Below are positions 1-18,768 of a DNA stretch of 64,000 nucleotides, in pieces. Numbering within the stretch: position 1 is the first letter of the stretch; the number at the start of each line of letters is the position of its first letter. The notes under the pieces were generated by a model that was not told the DNA's origin, did not search any database, and was given only the letters and a program-made list of their open reading frames with translations. This DNA comes from Parasulfuritortus sp049322515 (GTDB taxonomy: Bacteria > Pseudomonadota > Gammaproteobacteria > Burkholderiales > Thiobacillaceae): positions 62,001 through 126,000 of the forward strand of contig JBMOQW010000012.1 of assembly GCA_049322515.1 (NCBI GenBank), in the 5' to 3' direction. The translations under genes were made by a program, and so were the position numbers.

Positions 1-1049
<1,049 letters not shown>

Positions 1050-1064
1050 GTCAGTGCGCCCTTA

Positions 1065-3158
1065 TCACTTCTTGCTGTTCATGACGGCTTCGGCCACGTT
1101 CTTCGGGGCCTCGGAGTAATGCTTGAATTCCATCGAGTAGGTCGCACGGCCCTGGGACATGGAACGCAGGTCGGTGGAGTAGCCAAACATCTCGGCCAGC
1201 GGCACTTCGGCCTTGATGGCCTTGCCGCCGGGCAGGTCTTCCATGCCCTGGATGATGCCGCGGCGACGGTTCAGGTCGCCCATGACGTCGCCCATGTAAT
1301 CTTCCGGCGTCTCCACTTCCACGGCCATCATCGGCTCCAGCAGGGACGGGCTGGCTTTGCGCATGCCATCCTTGAAGCCCATGATGGCGGCCATCTTGAA
1401 GGCCTGCTCGGAGGAGTCGACTTCGTGATAGGAACCATCGAACAAGGTGACCTTGACGTCGACCACCGGGAAGCCGGCCAGCACGCCATTGTTGAGCGCC
1501 TCCTTGAGGCCCTTGTCGACCGCGGGAATGTATTCGCGCGGCACGGTACCGCCCTTGATGGCGTCGACGAATTCGTAGCCCTTGCCAGCCTCGTTCGGCT
1601 CGATCTTGAGCCAGACGTGGCCGTACTGGCCCTTGCCGCCGGACTGCTTGACGAACTTGCCTTCCTGCTCGACCGCCTTGCGGATGCACTCGCGGTAGGC
1701 CACCTGGGGCGCGCCGACGTTGGCTTCCACGTTGAATTCGCGGCGCATGCGGTCGACGATGATCTCCAGGTGCAGTTCACCCATGCCGGAGATGATGGTC
1801 TGACCGGACTCTTCGTCGGTGCGGACGCGGAACGAGGGGTCTTCCTGGGCCAGGCGGTTCAGCGCCAGACCCATTTTCTCTTGGTCGGCCTTGGTCTTCG
1901 GCTCGACGGCGACGTGAATCACCGGCTCGGGGAAGACCATGCGCTCGAGCACGATCGGCTTGTCCAGGGCGCACAGGGTGTCGCCCGTGGTGGCCTCCTT
2001 CAAACCGACGGCGGCGGCGATGTCGCCCGCGCGCACTTCCTTGATTTCCTCGCGCTGGTTGGCGTGCATCTGCAGGATGCGACCCAGACGCTCCTTCTTT
2101 TCCTTGACCGAGTTGTAGATGGTGTCGCCGGAATTCACCACACCGGAATAGACCCGGAAGAAGGTCAGCTGGCCCACGTACGGATCGGTCATGATCTTGA
2201 AGGCCAGCGCCGAGAACGGCGCCTCATCGGACGCCGTCCGGCTATCCCGCTCGCCCGACTCCAACTCACCCTCGACCGGGGGAATGTCGACCGGCGACGG
2301 CATGTAGTCGATCACGGCGTCGAGCATGGCTTGCACGCCCTTGTTCTTGAAGGCCGAACCACACAGCATCGGCACGATTTCGCTGGCGATGGTGCGCTGA
2401 CGCAGGGCCGTCTTGATGTCAGCCTCGGACAGATCACCTTCCTCCAGGTACTTGTTCATCAATTCTTCATTGGCCTCGGCAGCGGCCTCGACCATCTTCT
2501 CGCGCCATTCCTGGCAGGTATCCACCAGATCCGCCGGGATATCGCCATACTCGAACTTGGTCCCCTGGGTGGCATCATCCCAGATGATCGCCTTCATCTT
2601 GACCAGGTCGACCACGCCGGCGAACTTGTCTTCGGCACCGATGGGCACCTGGATCGGCACCGGATTAGCCTTCAGACGGGAGCGCATCTGGTCGTAGACC
2701 TTGAAGAAGTTCGCGCCGGAGCGGTCCATCTTGTTGACGAAGGCCAGACGCGGCACCCCGTATTTGTTGGCCTGACGCCACACGGTTTCCGACTGCGGCT
2801 GCACACCCCCCACGGCGCAATAGACCATGCAGGCGCCGTCCAGCACGCGCATCGAACGCTCCACCTCGATGGTGAAGTCGACGTGCCCCGGGGTATCGAT
2901 GATATTGATCCGATGTTCGGGGCGGGACATGTCCATACCCTTCCAGAACGCAGTGGTCGCGGCGGAGGTGATGGTAATGCCGCGCTCTTGTTCCTGCTCC
3001 ATCCAGTCCATGGTGGCGGCGCCGTCATGCACCTCACCGATCTTGTGGTTGACACCGGTATAGAACAGGATGCGCTCGGTCGTCGTCGTCTTGCCGGCGT
3101 CGATGTGGGCGGAGATACCGATATTTCGATAGCGCTCGATGGGGGTCTTGCGTGCCAC
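1065..3158 (-). CDS. fusA: Elongation factor G
   Basis: This 697-residue GTPase drives ribosomal translocation and, with RRF, ribosome recycling. The P-loop AHIDAGKTTTTERILFYTG is at residues 17–35, followed by DTPGHVDFT and NKMDRSG in the GTP-binding domain, then domains II–V; the length is normal for bacterial EF-G. The start is a GTG at 3158, with an AGGA-containing Shine-Dalgarno sequence about 9 bases before it. It lies between rpsG and tufA in the str operon order rpsL-rpsG-fusA-tufA and is very probably co-transcribed with them. Nothing in the sequence departs from a normal functional gene. Confidence 0.98.
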   Translation of the reverse strand: MARKTPIERYRNIGISAHIDAGKTTTTERILFYTGVNHKIGEVHDGAATMDWMEQEQERGITITSAATTAFWKGMDMSRPEHRINIIDTPGHVDFTIEVERSMRVLDGACMVYCAVGGVQPQSETVWRQANKYGVPRLAFVNKMDRSGANFFKVYDQMRSRLKANPVPIQVPIGAEDKFAGVVDLVKMKAIIWDDATQGTKFEYGDIPADLVDTCQEWREKMVEAAAEANEELMNKYLEEGDLSEADIKTALRQRTIASEIVPMLCGSAFKNKGVQAMLDAVIDYMPSPVDIPPVEGELESGERDSRTASDEAPFSALAFKIMTDPYVGQLTFFRVYSGVVNSGDTIYNSVKEKKERLGRILQMHANQREEIKEVRAGDIAAAVGLKEATTGDTLCALDKPIVLERMVFPEPVIHVAVEPKTKADQEKMGLALNRLAQEDPSFRVRTDEESGQTIISGMGELHLEIIVDRMRREFNVEANVGAPQVAYRECIRKAVEQEGKFVKQSGGKGQYGHVWLKIEPNEAGKGYEFVDAIKGGTVPREYIPAVDKGLKEALNNGVLAGFPVVDVKVTLFDGSYHEVDSSEQAFKMAAIMGFKDGMRKASPSLLEPMMAVEVETPEDYMGDVMGDLNRRRGIIQGMEDLPGGKAIKAEVPLAEMFGYSTDLRSMSQGRATYSMEFKHYSEAPKNVAEAVMNSKK

Positions 3159-3176
3159 TTTGGATTTTCCTTGGAA

Positions 3177-3647
3177 TTAGAAGCGGAAATGCGAGAAGGC
3201 CTTGTTGGCCTCGGCCATGCGATGCACTTCCTCGCGCTTCTTCATGGCACCCCCACGGCCCTCGGCGGCATCCAGGAGTTCACCGGCCAGGCGCTGACCC
3301 ATGGACTTCTCGCCACGCTTGCGGGCAAATTCCTTCAGCCAGCGCATGGCCAGGGCGTTGCGCCGGGCCGGACGCACTTCGACCGGCACCTGGTAGTTGG
3401 CACCACCGACGCGACGGGACTTGACCTCGACCACCGGACGGACATTGGCCATCGCCGCGTTGAACACCTCGATCGGGTTCTTGCCGCTTTTCTTCTCGAT
3501 CTGCTCGAAGGCGCCGTACACGATGCGCTCGGCCACGGCCTTCTTGCCGCTGTTCATGATCACATTGACGAACTTGGCGACTTCCTGATTGCCGAACTTC
3601 GGATCGGGCAGGATGTTGCGCTTCGGGACTTCACGACGTCTTGGCAT
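3177..3647 (-). CDS. rpsG: 30S ribosomal protein S7
   Basis: S7 nucleates assembly of the 3' domain of 16S rRNA and sits at the exit site of the small subunit. The 156-residue product begins MPRRREVPKRNILPDPK and contains the conserved segments GKKAVAERIVYGAFE and RPARRNALAMRWL. A GAGG ribosome-binding sequence precedes the ATG at 3647. It lies between rpsL (18 bases upstream) and fusA. In E. coli S7 is the translational repressor of the str operon; whether this holds here cannot be seen from the sequence. Confidence 0.98.
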   Translation of the reverse strand: MPRRREVPKRNILPDPKFGNQEVAKFVNVIMNSGKKAVAERIVYGAFEQIEKKSGKNPIEVFNAAMANVRPVVEVKSRRVGGANYQVPVEVRPARRNALAMRWLKEFARKRGEKSMGQRLAGELLDAAEGRGGAMKKREEVHRMAEANKAFSHFRF

Positions 3648-3665
3648 GTCTTAATTCCTCACTGA

Positions 3666-4049
3666 TTACTTGCCGCCGGCCTTCGGGCGCTTGGCGCCGT
3701 ACTTGGAACGGGATTGCTTGCGGTCCTTCACGCCCTGGGTATCCAGGCTGCCGCGCACGATGTGGTAACGCACACCCGGCAAGTCCTTGACACGACCACC
3801 GCGCACCAGCACCACGGAGTGTTCCTGCAGGTTGTGACCTTCGCCACCGATGTAGCCGATGATCTCGAAGCCGTTCGACAGGCGCACCTTGGCGACCTTA
3901 CGCAGCGCGGAGTTCGGCTTCTTGGGGGTGGTGGTGTAGACCCGGGTGCACACGCCACGCTTCTGCGGGCAGGACTCCATGGCCGGAACCTTGCTCTTTT
4001 CGATCGGAGCCTTGCGGGGCTTCCGCACCAGTTGGTTGATGGTTGGCAT
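3666..4049 (-). CDS. rpsL: 30S ribosomal protein S12
   Basis: S12 is the decoding-centre protein of the small subunit. The 127-residue product starts MPTINQLVRKPRK and carries the invariant TTTPKKPNSALRK loop with the lysine at position 43 and the second loop GGRVKDLPGVRYH. These are the positions at which streptomycin resistance changes occur, and here they have the wild-type residues. The gene is first after rpoC in the minus-strand run, separated by about 136 bases that contain a strong inverted repeat. Confidence 0.98.
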   Translation of the reverse strand: MPTINQLVRKPRKAPIEKSKVPAMESCPQKRGVCTRVYTTTPKKPNSALRKVAKVRLSNGFEIIGYIGGEGHNLQEHSVVLVRGGRVKDLPGVRYHIVRGSLDTQGVKDRKQSRSKYGAKRPKAGGK

Positions 4050-4120
4050 TTGTGTTGCGCCTTCTGTCAGATCTAAACCGTTGTAACCCCCCGCCGCGCC
4101 TGGGCTTTTGGGGAATAAGC

Positions 4121-4144
4121 GCGGCCCACGAGAACGTGGGCCGC
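4121..4144 (-). other. Perfect 10-bp hairpin between rpoC and rpsL
   Basis: GCGGCCCACG and CGTGGGCCGC flank an AGAA loop. In the direction of transcription (minus strand) a run of six T lies before the hairpin and not after it, so it does not fit a standard intrinsic terminator for rpoC. It may be a processing site, a partial terminator or an mRNA 3' stabiliser separating the rpoBC and str segments. The stem itself is certain; the role is inferred. Confidence 0.6.
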
Positions 4145-4185
4145 CGAAAAAAGACTGCGGATTTTATGCGCCGTCAAGCACCTTG

Positions 4186-8394
<4,209 letters not shown>

Positions 8395-8418
8395 CTTGGC
8401 TTTGCTCCTGGTACCCGA

Positions 8419-12528
<4,110 letters not shown>

Positions 12529-12559
12529 GTCGGCTCCGTGTCAGTGACAGGACTCAGGA

Positions 12560-12593
12560 TTCAGGAATCCAGCGCACGCGCAGGATTCCTGAA
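12560..12593 (-). other. Inverted repeat in the rplL–rpoB gap, first stem
   Basis: TTCAGGAATCC and GGATTCCTGAA are perfect 11-base complements around a 12-base loop. Transcribed from rplL towards rpoB, this would fold as a hairpin about 30 bases before the rpoB start. By position it is comparable with the attenuation/processing region of E. coli rplL–rpoB. The function here is inferred from location only. Confidence 0.55.
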
Positions 12594-12609
12594 GCCTGAA
12601 ATAGGCAAA

Positions 12610-12635
12610 GGCTGGCGGCCCGAAGGCCACCAGCC
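12610..12635 (-). terminator. GC-rich hairpin after rplL (attenuator candidate)
   Basis: GGCTGGCGGCC and GGCCACCAGCC pair with one C/A mismatch around a tight CGAA tetraloop, starting 33 bases after the rplL stop. No T-tract follows. It may act as a partial terminator or an mRNA processing signal that lowers rpoBC expression relative to rplJL. Confidence 0.5.
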
Positions 12636-12668
12636 AGACTGCAGGCGCAATGCCCGGGCACGCGTCGG

Positions 12669-13043
<375 letters not shown>

Positions 13044-13080
13044 TTCAATGCACTCCTAAATCGAGATGTTTGATCAGTGA

Positions 13081-13581
13081 TTAAGCGGTTGCTTCTTCTT
13101 CGCGCTTCTTGGCCAGGGCCGCCATGGCGCCGACGAAGCCGGTCAGCGGCGCCTGCATGACGCCCAGCAGCTTCGCGAGCAGCTCTTCGCGGCTGGGGAT
13201 GGACGCCAGGGCTTGCACGCCCGCCTTGTCCAGCACCTTGCCGTCATAGCAACCGACCTTCAGAACCAGCTTGTCGTTACCCTTGGCGAAATCGTTCAGC
13301 ACCTTGGCGGCAGCCACCGGATCGGCGGAGACGCTGTAGATCAGGTGCCCGGACATGTGTTCGGCCAAAGGCTCGAACGGCGTGCCGACGACGGCGCGAC
13401 GCACCAGGGTATTCTTCAGCACGCGCAGGTAAACGCCAGACTGGCGGGCCTTGGCGCGCAGCACGGTCAGGTCGGCGACCTGAACCCCGCTGTACTCGGC
13501 CATGACCATGGTCTGAGCATCGACGAGCTTGGCCGAAACCTCGGCTACGACAGCTTTCTTGTCATCAAGATTGAGACCCAC
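13081..13581 (-). CDS. rplJ: 50S ribosomal protein L10
   Basis: L10 anchors L7/L12 dimers to 23S rRNA to form the stalk. The 166-residue product starts MGLNLDDKKAVVAEV and has the typical DLTVLRAKARQSGVYLRVLKN region. The start is a GTG at 13581 preceded by a full AGGAGG eight bases away. A 193-base leader resembling the L10 autoregulatory leader lies upstream, so translation of rplJL is probably repressed by the L10–L12 complex. Confidence 0.98.
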   Translation of the reverse strand: MGLNLDDKKAVVAEVSAKLVDAQTMVMAEYSGVQVADLTVLRAKARQSGVYLRVLKNTLVRRAVVGTPFEPLAEHMSGHLIYSVSADPVAAAKVLNDFAKGNDKLVLKVGCYDGKVLDKAGVQALASIPSREELLAKLLGVMQAPLTGFVGAMAALAKKREEEATA

Positions 13582-13774
13582 GGGTCTTTCCTCCTATCAA
13601 GCCAACAATTGGCACGACTTTCGCCGCACCCCCTACGGCGACCTGATTCAGGAGATGCATCCTGTTTCGGGTGACACCGTCTGCGTAGACCGAGCTTGCG
13701 CTCGATTAAGCCTTGCGACGTCTACGGTCTTGGACGCGCCCGCCGACCCACGCCGGCGGGCACCCAAATTCTGT
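13582..13774 (-). promoter_or_regulatory. L10-type ribosomal protein leader
   Basis: The rplA–rplJ gap is 193 bases and, read on the minus strand, contains a kinked-stem segment of the known L10 leader type: AGACCGTAGACGTCGCAAGG, then the small hairpin GAGCGCAAGCTC, then CGGTCTACGCAGACGG. A GC-rich stem built on GCCCGCCGGC / GTCGGCGGGC lies just after rplA. In other bacteria the L10(L12)4 complex binds such a leader and represses rplJL. The assignment rests on position and the visible stem pattern. Confidence 0.7.
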
Positions 13775-14473
13775 TTACTGCTGGACCAGACTGGCCTGGT
13801 CGACCCGGACACCGATCCCCATGGTGCTGGAGACGGCGATCTTCTTGAGGTACACGCCCTTGGCGCTGGCCGGACGGGCCTTGTTCAGGGCCTCGATGAT
13901 CGCGGACAGGTTTTCCTTCAGGGCGGCGGGCTCGAAGGACGCTCGGCCCAGGGTGGCATGCACGATGCCGGCCTTGTCGGTGCGGTACTGGACCTGGCCC
14001 GCCTTGGCGTTCTTGACGGCCTCGGTGACGTTCGGGGTGACGGTGCCGACCTTGGGGTTCGGCATCAGGCCGCGCGGACCCAGGATCTGGCCGAGCTGAC
14101 CGACCACGCGCATGGCGTCGGGCGTGGCGATGACGACATCGAAGTCCATCTTGCCCGCCTTGATGTCGGCGGCCAGGTCCTCGAAGCCGACGATGTCGGC
14201 CCCCGCGGCCTTGGCAGCCTCCGCATTGGCCCCCTGGGCGAACACGGCGACCCGGACCGACTTGCCGGTGCCGCGCGGCAACACCACCGAGCCACGGACC
14301 ACCTGGTCGGACTTGCGCGGATCGACGCCGAGATTCACGGCCACGTCGATGGATTCGTCGAATTTGGCGGTGGCGGCCGACTTGACCAGGCCCAAGGCCT
14401 CGTCGATGGCATACATCTTGTTGCGGTCAACAGTGGCCTTGAGGGCCTTCAAACGCTTGGAAACCTTGGCCAT
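13775..14473 (-). CDS. rplA: 50S ribosomal protein L1
   Basis: L1 binds the mobile L1 stalk of 23S rRNA and in many bacteria also represses the rplKA mRNA. Conserved stretches GRGLMPNPKVGTVTPN-like (here GPRGLMPNPKVGTVT) and VDPRKSDQVVRGSVVLPRGTGK are present. I chose the ATG at 14473 (MAKVSKRLKA, 232 residues), since GGAGGG lies 8 bases before it; a GTG at 14482 would overlap the rplK stop. Only one base separates the rplK stop from this ATG, so the two are translationally coupled. Confidence 0.97.
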   Translation of the reverse strand: MAKVSKRLKALKATVDRNKMYAIDEALGLVKSAATAKFDESIDVAVNLGVDPRKSDQVVRGSVVLPRGTGKSVRVAVFAQGANAEAAKAAGADIVGFEDLAADIKAGKMDFDVVIATPDAMRVVGQLGQILGPRGLMPNPKVGTVTPNVTEAVKNAKAGQVQYRTDKAGIVHATLGRASFEPAALKENLSAIIEALNKARPASAKGVYLKKIAVSSTMGIGVRVDQASLVQQ

Positions 14474-14474
14474 G

Positions 14475-14906
14475 TCAGACACCCTCCACGTTGAGACCCA
14501 TGCTGCGGGCGCTGCCAGCGATGGTGCGCACGGCGGCGTCCATGTCGGCGGCGGTCAGATCCGGCATCTTGGTCTTGGCGATTTCTTCCAGCTGGGCACG
14601 GGTAATGGTGCCCACCTTGTCGGTATGGGGCTTCGGGCTGCCCTTCTGAATGCCAACGGCCTTCTTGATCAGAATGGTGGCCGGCGGCGTCTTCATGATG
14701 AAGGTGAAGCTCTTGTCGGCGTAGGCGGTGATCACCACGGGGATCGGCAGGCCCGGCTCCAGCTGCTGCGTCTGGGCGTTGAAGGCCTTGCAGAATTCCA
14801 TGATGTTGAGACCGCGCTGACCCAGAGCCGGACCGATCGGCGGCGACGGGTTGGCCTTGCCGGCCGGCACTTGCAGCTTGATATAGCCGATGATTTTCTT
14901 TGCCAT
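14475..14906 (-). CDS. rplK: 50S ribosomal protein L11
   Basis: L11 forms the GTPase-associated centre with 23S rRNA and is needed for RelA-dependent stringent signalling. The 143-residue product begins MAKKIIGYIKLQVPAGKANP and contains the proline-rich PSPPIGPALGQRGLNIMEF linker. AGGAG lies six bases before the ATG. The gap back to nusG (about 130 bases) contains a short tandem repeat. Confidence 0.98.
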   Translation of the reverse strand: MAKKIIGYIKLQVPAGKANPSPPIGPALGQRGLNIMEFCKAFNAQTQQLEPGLPIPVVITAYADKSFTFIMKTPPATILIKKAVGIQKGSPKPHTDKVGTITRAQLEEIAKTKMPDLTAADMDAAVRTIAGSARSMGLNVEGV

Positions 14907-14972
14907 TTACAACTCCTGGTTGTGACGGGTGCGAACGAGACTGGCCGTCTCTCCCCTACAAAATCGATGACA

Positions 14973-14993
14973 GGTGACGGGTGACGGGTGACA
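14973..14993. repeat. Three tandem heptamers in the nusG–rplK gap
   Basis: Three successive copies of GGTGAC(G/A) are seen, flanked by TGACA on the left and ACAAACCGCCTGTCAC on the right, so that CAGGTGAC and GTCACCTG-like segments can also pair. Such slippage-prone repeats between highly expressed genes may vary between strains. No function is proposed. Confidence 0.6.
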
Positions 14994-15036
14994 CAAACCG
15001 CCTGTCACTTTGCCACTGGTCACGCTGTCACCGTCT

Positions 15037-15570
15037 CTAAGCCTTCTCCACCTGGGAGAAATCCAACTCCACGGGCGTCGGGCGGCCAAAAATGGTCACC
15101 GACACACGCAGCTTGCTCTTGTCGTAGTTGACTTCCTCGACGGAGCCGTTGAAGTCGGTGAACGGGCCATCCGTGACGCGCACCATCTCGCCCGCCTCGA
15201 AGGTGATCTTCGGCTTCGGCTTTTCCACGCCCTCCTGCATCTGCTGCATGATGGCGCTCACCTCGCGCTCGGAGATCGGCGCCGGCTTGTTGGCAGTCCC
15301 GCCGACAAAGCCGGTGACCTTGGCCGTGCTCTTGACCAAGTGCCAGCTGGCGTCGTTCATTTCCATCTGGACCAACACATAGCCCGGGAAGAACTTGCGC
15401 TCGGACGTCCGCTTCTGGCCGCCCTTCATTTCCACCACTTCCTCGACCGGAACGAGAATCTCGCCGAACTGATCCTGCATGCCAGCGCGCTCGATGCGCT
15501 CCTTCAGTGCACGCATGACGCTTTTCTCGAAGCCCGAGTAGGCATGCACCACATACCATTGCATCGCCAT
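15037..15570 (-). CDS. nusG: Transcription termination/antitermination protein NusG
   Basis: NusG binds RNA polymerase and couples it to Rho or to the ribosome. The 177-residue product has the N-terminal NGN domain (MAMQWYVVHAYSGFEKSV...) and a C-terminal KOW domain starting near the motif GEMVRVTDGPFTDFNG. The ATG at 15570 shares one base with the secE stop codon (TGATG), preceded by GGAGCG. A TTG one codon upstream is also open but less likely. The secE-nusG pair is canonical. Confidence 0.98.
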   Translation of the reverse strand: MAMQWYVVHAYSGFEKSVMRALKERIERAGMQDQFGEILVPVEEVVEMKGGQKRTSERKFFPGYVLVQMEMNDASWHLVKSTAKVTGFVGGTANKPAPISEREVSAIMQQMQEGVEKPKPKITFEAGEMVRVTDGPFTDFNGSVEEVNYDKSKLRVSVTIFGRPTPVELDFSQVEKA

Positions 15571-15917
15571 CAATCGCTCCTGCCCATGACCAGCTTGACC
15601 AGCCAGAACAGGCCGCTATCCACCAACCAGAGGAAGATCGCCATGACGATGACGAACAGGATCACCACTCCGGTCATCTGGAGGGTCTCCTTGCGGGTCG
15701 GCCAGACCACCTTGCGGGCCTCGGCCACCGATTCCTGGCTGAATGCGTAAAACGCCTTGCCTGGTGCCGTGAGATACGCGACGCCGGTCGCGGCCGCCAC
15801 CCCCGCCAACACGGACACCACGCGAACCACCGTGGGGCTGTCCGAAAGCAGGTAGAACCCAGCAATCCCGAGCGCCACCAACAGGAAGGCAACTGCGAGC
15901 TTGATCTTGTCGGCCAT
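15570..15917 (-). CDS. secE: Preprotein translocase subunit SecE
   Basis: SecE clamps SecY in the SecYEG inner-membrane channel. The 115-residue product has three hydrophobic segments (about 6–25, 32–52 and 85–108), the long form also found in E. coli, and the conserved cytoplasmic amphipathic stretch AEARKVVWPTRKETLQMT before the last segment. It sits directly after tRNA-Trp and is coupled to nusG by overlapping stop and start codons. Confidence 0.97.
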   Translation of the reverse strand: MADKIKLAVAFLLVALGIAGFYLLSDSPTVVRVVSVLAGVAAATGVAYLTAPGKAFYAFSQESVAEARKVVWPTRKETLQMTGVVILFVIVMAIFLWLVDSGLFWLVKLVMGRSD

Positions 15918-15940
15918 GACTGTCGTTAATCTTTATAGAG

Positions 15941-16016
15941 TGGCAGGGGCAGAGGGTCTCGAACCCCCAACCTTCGGTTTTGGAGACCGACGCTCTGCCA
16001 ATTGAGCTATGCCCCT
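15941..16016 (-). tRNA. tRNA-Trp (CCA anticodon)
   Basis: The minus strand reads AGGGGCATAGCTC at the 5' end and closes with TGCCCCT, discriminator G and an encoded CCA. The anticodon stem TCGGT/ACCGA encloses CTCCAAA, giving anticodon CCA. The 7-bp acceptor stem pairs perfectly. It lies between tufB and secE, as in many beta- and gammaproteobacteria. Confidence 0.96.
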
Positions 16017-16029
16017 GCGGCAGAGACAC

Positions 16030-16057
16030 CAAGGCGCCCCGCGAGCGAGGCGCCTTG
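16030..16057 (-). terminator. GC-rich hairpin after tufB
   Basis: CAAGGCGCC and GGCGCCTTG pair over 9 bp around a 10-base loop, about 20 bases past the tufB stop and just before tRNA-Trp. No T-tract follows in the minus direction. It could reduce readthrough from the abundant tufB transcript into secE or mark RNA processing at the tRNA. Confidence 0.5.
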
Positions 16058-16078
16058 TTTCCTACAACTTACCGAGTA

Positions 16079-17269
<1,191 letters not shown>

Positions 17270-17307
17270 CGTTACTAACCCCTATAGCAAATTGCGAAAC
17301 GAAATAC

Positions 17308-17382
<75 letters not shown>

Positions 17383-17411
17383 GAAAACTTTTACTCACAC
17401 AGCCTGACAAC

Positions 17412-17485
<74 letters not shown>

Positions 17486-17540
17486 CGTACATCAACAGCC
17501 AGCACATCCGGTCTATCTTCCACCGAATGCTTGCGTATTC

Positions 17541-17625
<85 letters not shown>

Positions 17626-17638
17626 GGGAAAGCGCGGC

Positions 17639-17667
17639 ATTATCGTTGCCTTCAAATGGCTTGTCAA
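17639..17667 (-). promoter_or_regulatory. Strong sigma70 promoter for tRNA-Tyr–Gly–Thr–tufB
   Basis: On the minus strand a perfect -35 TTGACA (17662–17667) is followed after exactly 17 bases by GATAAT (17639–17644). The discriminator after the -10 is GC-rich (GCCGCGC), a feature of stable-RNA promoters under stringent control. It lies a few bases upstream of tRNA-Tyr and only about 15 bases from the end of ychF. Confidence 0.85.
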
Positions 17668-17679
17668 ACACAAACTGAC

Positions 17680-18768
17680 TCAGACGTTAAAAAGAAAGTT
17701 CATCACGTCACCGTCACGCACCACATACTCTTTGCCTTCGGCGCGCATCTTGCCCGCTTCCTTGGCGCCTTGTTCGCCGCCACAGGCGATGAAATCATCG
17801 AAGGCGATGGTCTGGGCACGGATGAAGCCGCGCTCGAAATCGGTGTGAATCACCCCGGCCGCCTGGGGTGCGGTATCGCCCTGGTGGATGGTCCAGGCGC
17901 GCACTTCCTTGACCCCGGCGGTGAAGTAGGTCTGCAGCCCAAGCAGGTGATAGGCCGCCCGGATCAAGCGATTCAATCCCGGCTCGTGCATGCCCATGTC
18001 TTCCAGGAAAACCTGTTTGTCGGCATCGTCCAGGTCGGCAATCTCGGCCTCGATGGCCGCGCAGATGGCGACCACGTCGGCGCCTTCAGTCGCCGCCAGG
18101 GCGTTGACCTTGTCGAGCGCAGGATTGCCCTCGAACCCGCCTTCCTTGACGTTGGCAGCATACAGCACCGGCTTGGCGGTGAGCAGAAAGAACTGACGCA
18201 GGTTTGCCCGCTCTTCCTTGGACAGATCGAGGGCCCGCACCGGCCTGGCCTCGTTCAATTGGGCCTGGCACTTTTCCAGCACCTCGACCAGCAATTTGGC
18301 CTCCTTGTCGCCGCCTGACTTGGCCTGCTTGGTGTAGCGAGCCAGCGCCTTCTCGACCGTAGCCAGATCGGCCAGGGCCAGCTCGGTGTTGATGACCTCG
18401 ATGTCGGCGACCGGATCGACCTTGCCTGCGACGTGCACCACGTTTTCATCTTCGAAGCAGCGCACCACATGGACGATAGCGTCGGTCTCGCGAATGTTGG
18501 CCAGGAACTGGTTGCCCAGCCCCTCGCCCTTGCTGGCGCCGGCCACCAGCCCGGCGATGTCGACGAACTCGACAATGGCCGGCTGGATCTTTTGCGGCTT
18601 GACGATGGCCGACAGGGCCGCCAGACGGGGGTCGGGCACTTCGACGATGCCGACATTGGGTTCGATGGTGCAGAAGGGATAGTTCTCCGCCGCGATGCCC
18701 GACTTGGTCAAGGCGTTGAACAGGGTGGACTTGCCGACGTTGGGCAACCCGACGATGCCGCATTTCAT
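17680..18768 (-). CDS. ychF: Redox-regulated ATPase YchF (Obg family)
   Basis: YchF/Ola1 is a P-loop NTPase of the Obg class that prefers ATP and associates with ribosomes. The 362-residue protein opens MKCGIVGLPNVGKSTLFNAL (G1), has the DIAGLVAGASKGEGLGNQFL G3 region, a NxxE-type G4 (AANVKEGG) in place of NKxD, and the C-terminal TGS domain with AWTIHQGDTAPQAAGVIHTD. It overlaps the pth stop by four bases, the usual pth-ychF pairing. Confidence 0.96.
   Translation of the reverse strand: MKCGIVGLPNVGKSTLFNALTKSGIAAENYPFCTIEPNVGIVEVPDPRLAALSAIVKPQKIQPAIVEFVDIAGLVAGASKGEGLGNQFLANIRETDAIVHVVRCFEDENVVHVAGKVDPVADIEVINTELALADLATVEKALARYTKQAKSGGDKEAKLLVEVLEKCQAQLNEARPVRALDLSKEERANLRQFFLLTAKPVLYAANVKEGGFEGNPALDKVNALAATEGADVVAICAAIEAEIADLDDADKQVFLEDMGMHEPGLNRLIRAAYHLLGLQTYFTAGVKEVRAWTIHQGDTAPQAAGVIHTDFERGFIRAQTIAFDDFIACGGEQGAKEAGKMRAEGKEYVVRDGDVMNFLFNV

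Noticed and set aside
14968..14994. CRISPR-like repeats
   Set aside because: Three adjoining 7-base units without spacers are not a CRISPR array; no cas gene is present.
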